Assembly: GCA_003697015.1 (NCBI GenBank)
Contig: RFGL01000258.1
Coordinates: 1-33,329 of the forward strand
DNA: 33,329 nucleotides
Origin: Acidobacteriota bacterium
Lineage (GTDB): Bacteria; Acidobacteriota; Thermoanaerobaculia; Multivoradales; J023
Reading direction: 5' to 3'
This document shows, in pieces, positions 27,125 to 33,329 of the stretch. How positions within the stretch are numbered: the stretch's first letter is position 1; the number at the start of each line of letters is the position of its first letter. The notes beneath the pieces are model-generated. The model searched no databases and had not been told where the DNA came from. It worked only from the letters and a program-made list of their open reading frames with translations. The position numbers were made by a program, and so were the translations under genes.

Positions 27125-28492
27125 ATGCTCAGCCTCCGTTACGACCGCGGCACGCTGGTGGTCGAGCCCGGGGACGACGGCCTGCCGCCGGGCCTGGTCC
27201 TTCCCGGCTGTGCCTTCGATCGCCGGGTAGGGTGCCTCCGCGCCCCGGCTTGGCGCTATCGCGAGGTGGTGACGGCGCTTCACCGGGCGAAGATCCCCTA
27301 CGACGACCGGGCGCGGGCCTACGAGGTGCTGGAGCTCGCCTCGCGCCTGGTGCGCCGGCCTTTCCCCCATCAGAGCGAGGCGGTGGAGGCGTGGTGGCAG
27401 GGCGGACGGCGCGGGGTGGTGGTGCTGCCCACCGGCTCGGGCAAGACCCACGTCGCGCAGCTGATCATGGAGCGCCTCGGCCGCAGCACCCTGGTGGTGA
27501 CGCCGACCCTCGACCTCATGCAGCAGTGGTACGGCGTCCTGAGCACCGCCTTCGACCTCGAGATCGGCCTCATCGGCGGCGGCTCCTACGAGCCGCGGCC
27601 GATCACCGTCACCACCTACGACTCGGCCCACATCCACGCCGAGCGCCTCGGCGACCGCTTCGCCCTGCTGGTCTTCGACGAATGCCATCACCTGCCCGGC
27701 CCGGCCTACGCCGCCGCCGCCGAGCTCTCCCTCGCCCCCTTCCGCCTCGGCCTCACCGCCACCCCGGAGCGCGAGGACGGCGGCGAATGGCGCCTCGAGC
27801 GGCTGATCGGGCCGACGGTCTACCGGCGGGAGATCAAGGAGCTCTCCGGCGACTACCTGGCGGACTACGAGACCGTCACCCTGCGGGTCCGCCTGTCCGA
27901 CGCCGAGCGCCAGGAGTACGAACGCGAGCGGTCGATCTACCGCGACTTCGTCGAGCGCAGCGGCATCCGCTGGGGCCGTCGCGGCTGGCAGCAGTTCCTG
28001 ATGCTGACCTCGGCCAGCGAAGCCGGCCGGCGGGCCTTCCTCGCCTACCGCCGGCAGCGGGCGATCGCCCAGGCCCCGGACGCCAAGCTGCGCCTCCTGG
28101 AGCAGCTCCTCGCCCGCCACCGCCACGACCGGGCGCTGGTCTTCACCCACGACAACGCCACCGTCTACGCCATCTCGCGGCGCTTCCTGATCCCCGCCAT
28201 CACCCACCAGACCAAGGTCAAGGAACGCCACCGGATCCTCAGCCGCTTCAACGACGGCGACTACCCCTTCGTGGTTACCTCGCGGGTGCTGAACGAGGGG
28301 GTCGACGTGCCGGCGGCCAACGTCGGCATCGTGCTCTCGGGCAGCGGCACGGTGCGCGAGCACGTCCAGCGCCTGGGGCGCATCCTGCGGCGCAAGGAGG
28401 GCAAGCGCGCCGTGCTCTACGAGGTGGTCGCCGAAGATACCGCCGAGGAGTACACCAGCGAGCGCCGGCGCCAGCACGATGCTTACCGCTGA
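27125..28492 (+). CDS. XPB/Ssl2-like superfamily II DNA helicase
   Basis: 'PFPHQSEAVEAWWQGGRRGVVVLPTGSGKTHVAQLIME', 'LLVFDECHHL', 'RLGLTATPERED', 'TSRVLNEGVDVPAANVGIVLSGSGTVREHVQRLGRILRRKEGK'. ATG 27125 preferred over the upstream ORF start 26834. Confidence 0.9.
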   Translation: MLSLRYDRGTLVVEPGDDGLPPGLVLPGCAFDRRVGCLRAPAWRYREVVTALHRAKIPYDDRARAYEVLELASRLVRRPFPHQSEAVEAWWQGGRRGVVVLPTGSGKTHVAQLIMERLGRSTLVVTPTLDLMQQWYGVLSTAFDLEIGLIGGGSYEPRPITVTTYDSAHIHAERLGDRFALLVFDECHHLPGPAYAAAAELSLAPFRLGLTATPEREDGGEWRLERLIGPTVYRREIKELSGDYLADYETVTLRVRLSDAERQEYERERSIYRDFVERSGIRWGRRGWQQFLMLTSASEAGRRAFLAYRRQRAIAQAPDAKLRLLEQLLARHRHDRALVFTHDNATVYAISRRFLIPAITHQTKVKERHRILSRFNDGDYPFVVTSRVLNEGVDVPAANVGIVLSGSGTVREHVQRLGRILRRKEGKRAVLYEVVAEDTAEEYTSERRRQHDAYR

Positions 28493-29693
28493 CCTGATCC
28501 AGACCCGGGTCTACAAGGGCGAGGTCCGGCCGCGCTACGTCGACCCCGCCGACCCCGAGCGTCTGGCCCTCGCCGGTCAGCTCATCGACCTCTTCAAAGC
28601 CCACGTCGGCGCACCGCGCCACGCCCTCGAGGAGGAGCTCCAAGCCCTCCTCGGTACCGGCACCGCCTTCCTCTTCCACCGCGCCCTGGCCAAGCTGCTG
28701 CGCGACCGCTGCCGCTTCGAAACCCGCTCGCCGGTGCCGCCGGAGGAGCTGCGACGCGCGGTCTTCAGCCGTGCCGCCGCGTGCTACCAGGCGCCGGAGG
28801 ACGACTCCGGGCGGCGCTTCCGTCTCGCGCGCGACGCCATCCTCGCCGCCGCGGCCGAAGACCTCGAGCTGACGCCGCAGCAGGTGGAGCAGGGGCTCTA
28901 CGCCGACCTCAAGGACGAGCAGGTGCTGGAGGAGTTCAGGCCCTGCACCCCGCGCTGGCTCCTCGACCGCTACAACGTCGCCCTCGCCCAGGGGGTGCTC
29001 TATCGGGCGGTCGCGCTGACCGTCGAGGTCGGCGGCCAGAGCGCCGCCCGCTACCGGGCGCTCTTCCGCAAGATCAAGTTCTTCCAGCTCATGCACCGCG
29101 TCGAGCGGCTCGACGACGGCTACCGCATCCACCTCGACGGCCCCCTGTCGGTGCTCAAGGCGAGCGGCCGCTACGGCCTGCAGATGGCGAGTTTCCTGCC
29201 CACCCTTTTGCACTTCGACGGCTGGCGCCTCGAGGCCGAGCTGCGCTGGACCCGGGCCCGACGCAAGCGCGTCTTCCGCCTCAAGGCGGAAGAGGGCCTC
29301 CACCCCCACAACCGGCTGACCGGCGTCTGGCAGCCGGAGGAGCTGCGCTGGCTGCCCGAGCGCTTCGCCGAGCTGGGCTCGGCGTGGAACGTCTCCACCG
29401 ACGCCGAGCTCGTCGACCTCGGCGGCGAAGGGGTGCTGGTGCCGGACTTCGTCTTCGCCCACCCGAACGGCGTCAAGGTGCTGATGGAGGTCTTCGGTTT
29501 CTGGAATCGCGGGGCGGTGCGCTCGCGCCTGCAGCTGCTGCGGCGGCACGGACCGAAGAACCTGATCCTCGCGCTGTCGAAGCGCCTGGCGGCAGCCGAG
29601 GACGATCTCGACGAGCTGCCGGGGGAGATCTACGTCTTCCGCACCACCCCGCTGCCGCGGCAGGTGCTCAAGCGCCTCGAGGCCTTTCTCTGA
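28479..29693 (+). CDS. DUF790/Bax1-like nuclease, partner of XPB
   Basis: 'MLTADLIQTRVYKGEVRPRYVDPADPERLALAGQLIDLFKAHVGAPRHALEEEL' and C-terminal 'VLVPDFVFAHPNGVKVLMEVFGFW' nuclease-like core. Overlaps the XPB gene by 14 nt. Confidence 0.85.
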   Translation: MLTADLIQTRVYKGEVRPRYVDPADPERLALAGQLIDLFKAHVGAPRHALEEELQALLGTGTAFLFHRALAKLLRDRCRFETRSPVPPEELRRAVFSRAAACYQAPEDDSGRRFRLARDAILAAAAEDLELTPQQVEQGLYADLKDEQVLEEFRPCTPRWLLDRYNVALAQGVLYRAVALTVEVGGQSAARYRALFRKIKFFQLMHRVERLDDGYRIHLDGPLSVLKASGRYGLQMASFLPTLLHFDGWRLEAELRWTRARRKRVFRLKAEEGLHPHNRLTGVWQPEELRWLPERFAELGSAWNVSTDAELVDLGGEGVLVPDFVFAHPNGVKVLMEVFGFWNRGAVRSRLQLLRRHGPKNLILALSKRLAAAEDDLDELPGEIYVFRTTPLPRQVLKRLEAFL

Positions 29694-29739
29694 ACGCCGA
29701 CACAGAAGGGGCCGCAACGGCGCGTCGAAAGGTGAGATC

Positions 29740-30300
29740 ATGCGCGAAACCGACGTGACCGAGCTGCTCCACGCCTGGCGTGCCGGCGACCAGGCCGCCC
29801 TCACCCGCCTTCTGCCGCGGGTCTACGAAGACCTGCGCCGGCTCGCCGGCCGCCACCTGGCGCGGGAGCGCGCCGGCCACACCCTGCAGCCGACGGCGCT
29901 GGTCAACGAGTGCTATCTGGAGCTCCTCGACCAGAACCGCGTCGACTGGCAGGACCGCGCCCACTTCCTCGCCATCGCCGCCCGCACCATGCGCCGCATC
30001 CTGATCGCCCACGCGCGAAAACGCCGGGCGATGAAACGCGGCGGGGGCGTTTTGCCCCTAACCCTGGACGAGGCCCTTGAGGTGGCGGGTGGACGCCGCC
30101 TCGACCTGCTCGCTCTCGACGACGCCCTGCGCGCCCTCGAAGCGTTGTCGCCACGCCAGAGCCAGGTCGTCGAGCTGCGCTTCTTCGGCGGCCTGACCAT
30201 CCCCGAGACCGCCGCCGTGCTCGGCGTCTCCCCGGCGACGGTCAAGAACGACTGGCAGATGGCCCGGGCCTGGCTCTTCAACGAGCTGCGAAAGGGGTGA
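29740..30300 (+). CDS. ECF-type RNA polymerase sigma factor (second paralogue)
   Basis: 'DVTELLHAWRAGDQAALTRLLPRVYEDLRRLAGRHLARERAGHTLQPTALVNECYLELLDQ...RQSQVVELRFFGGLTIPETAAVLGVSPATVKNDWQMARAWLFNEL'. Confidence 0.92.
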   Translation: MRETDVTELLHAWRAGDQAALTRLLPRVYEDLRRLAGRHLARERAGHTLQPTALVNECYLELLDQNRVDWQDRAHFLAIAARTMRRILIAHARKRRAMKRGGGVLPLTLDEALEVAGGRRLDLLALDDALRALEALSPRQSQVVELRFFGGLTIPETAAVLGVSPATVKNDWQMARAWLFNELRKG

Positions 30301-30304
30301 CGAC

Positions 30305-33163
<2,859 letters not shown>

Positions 33164-33255
33164 GGCGCCGCCGGCGCCCTACCGCGCCGCGCGTCGTCCT
33201 CTTCGGCGGCCGCCGGCAGCACCAAGCCGTCGCCCCTGGCGACGCCTTCCCCTGC

Positions 33256-33329
33256 ATGAGCTCTACGGCGCCGCCGGCCAGCCCCGTATTCGCGCGTCGG
33301 ACTCACGAGCTGCTGAACGAAGAAGCCTC
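33256..33329 (+). CDS. Possible 5' end of a gene truncated by the window edge
   Basis: ATG at 33256 open to the end: 'MSSTAPPASPVFARRTHELLNEEA'. Too short to assign. Confidence 0.25.
   Translation, partial: MSSTAPPASPVFARRTHELLNEEA

Noticed and set aside
33164-33329. Minus-strand ORF 32842..33306 at the window end
   Set aside because: Overlaps the kinase C-terminus antisense and has low-complexity composition; no support.

Overview
This is a 33.3-kb high-GC bacterial chromosomal window. The gene repertoire looks Acidobacteriota/Thermoanaerobaculia-like, but that placement is inference only. I support about 29 coding regions. No tRNA, rRNA, CRISPR array or complete transposon was recognised by eye. 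Main blocks: (i) ComEA-like HhH protein and GspH/FimT pseudopilin, YccF, ArfB-type release factor, M14 carboxypeptidase; (ii) a minus-strand catabolic cluster (acyl-CoA carboxylase beta, AtuA-N, AtuA-C, enoyl-CoA hydratase, HAD phosphatase), interrupted by an SGNH-like gene and a lower-GC two-gene cassette of a P-loop GTPase plus a small multi-TM protein; (iii) a surface-glycan-like operon (YLDPxxGS small protein, methyltransferase, membrane proteins); (iv) a secreted Cys-rich mini-protein with its own promoter, SD and hairpin; (v) a MoaD-MoaE fusion and a sulfatase lipoprotein; (vi) an SH3/gluzincin protein divergent from a MoxR ATPase, with a hicBA-like toxin-antitoxin cassette sitting between two 102-bp direct repeats (99/102 identical by hand alignment); (vii) two ECF-sigma/Ser-Thr-kinase-TPR modules bracketing an XPB-Bax1-like helicase-nuclease pair and a 53-aa mini-gene with its own SD and terminator. 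A dispersed intergenic 'GAAKACCCTGGCACCTGA'-type repeat occurs at several junctions. The strongest candidates for something undescribed are the GTPase/TM cassette, the repeat-bracketed hicBA insertion and the CSalpha-beta-like Cys-rich peptide. All family calls were made by reading translations, not by database search.
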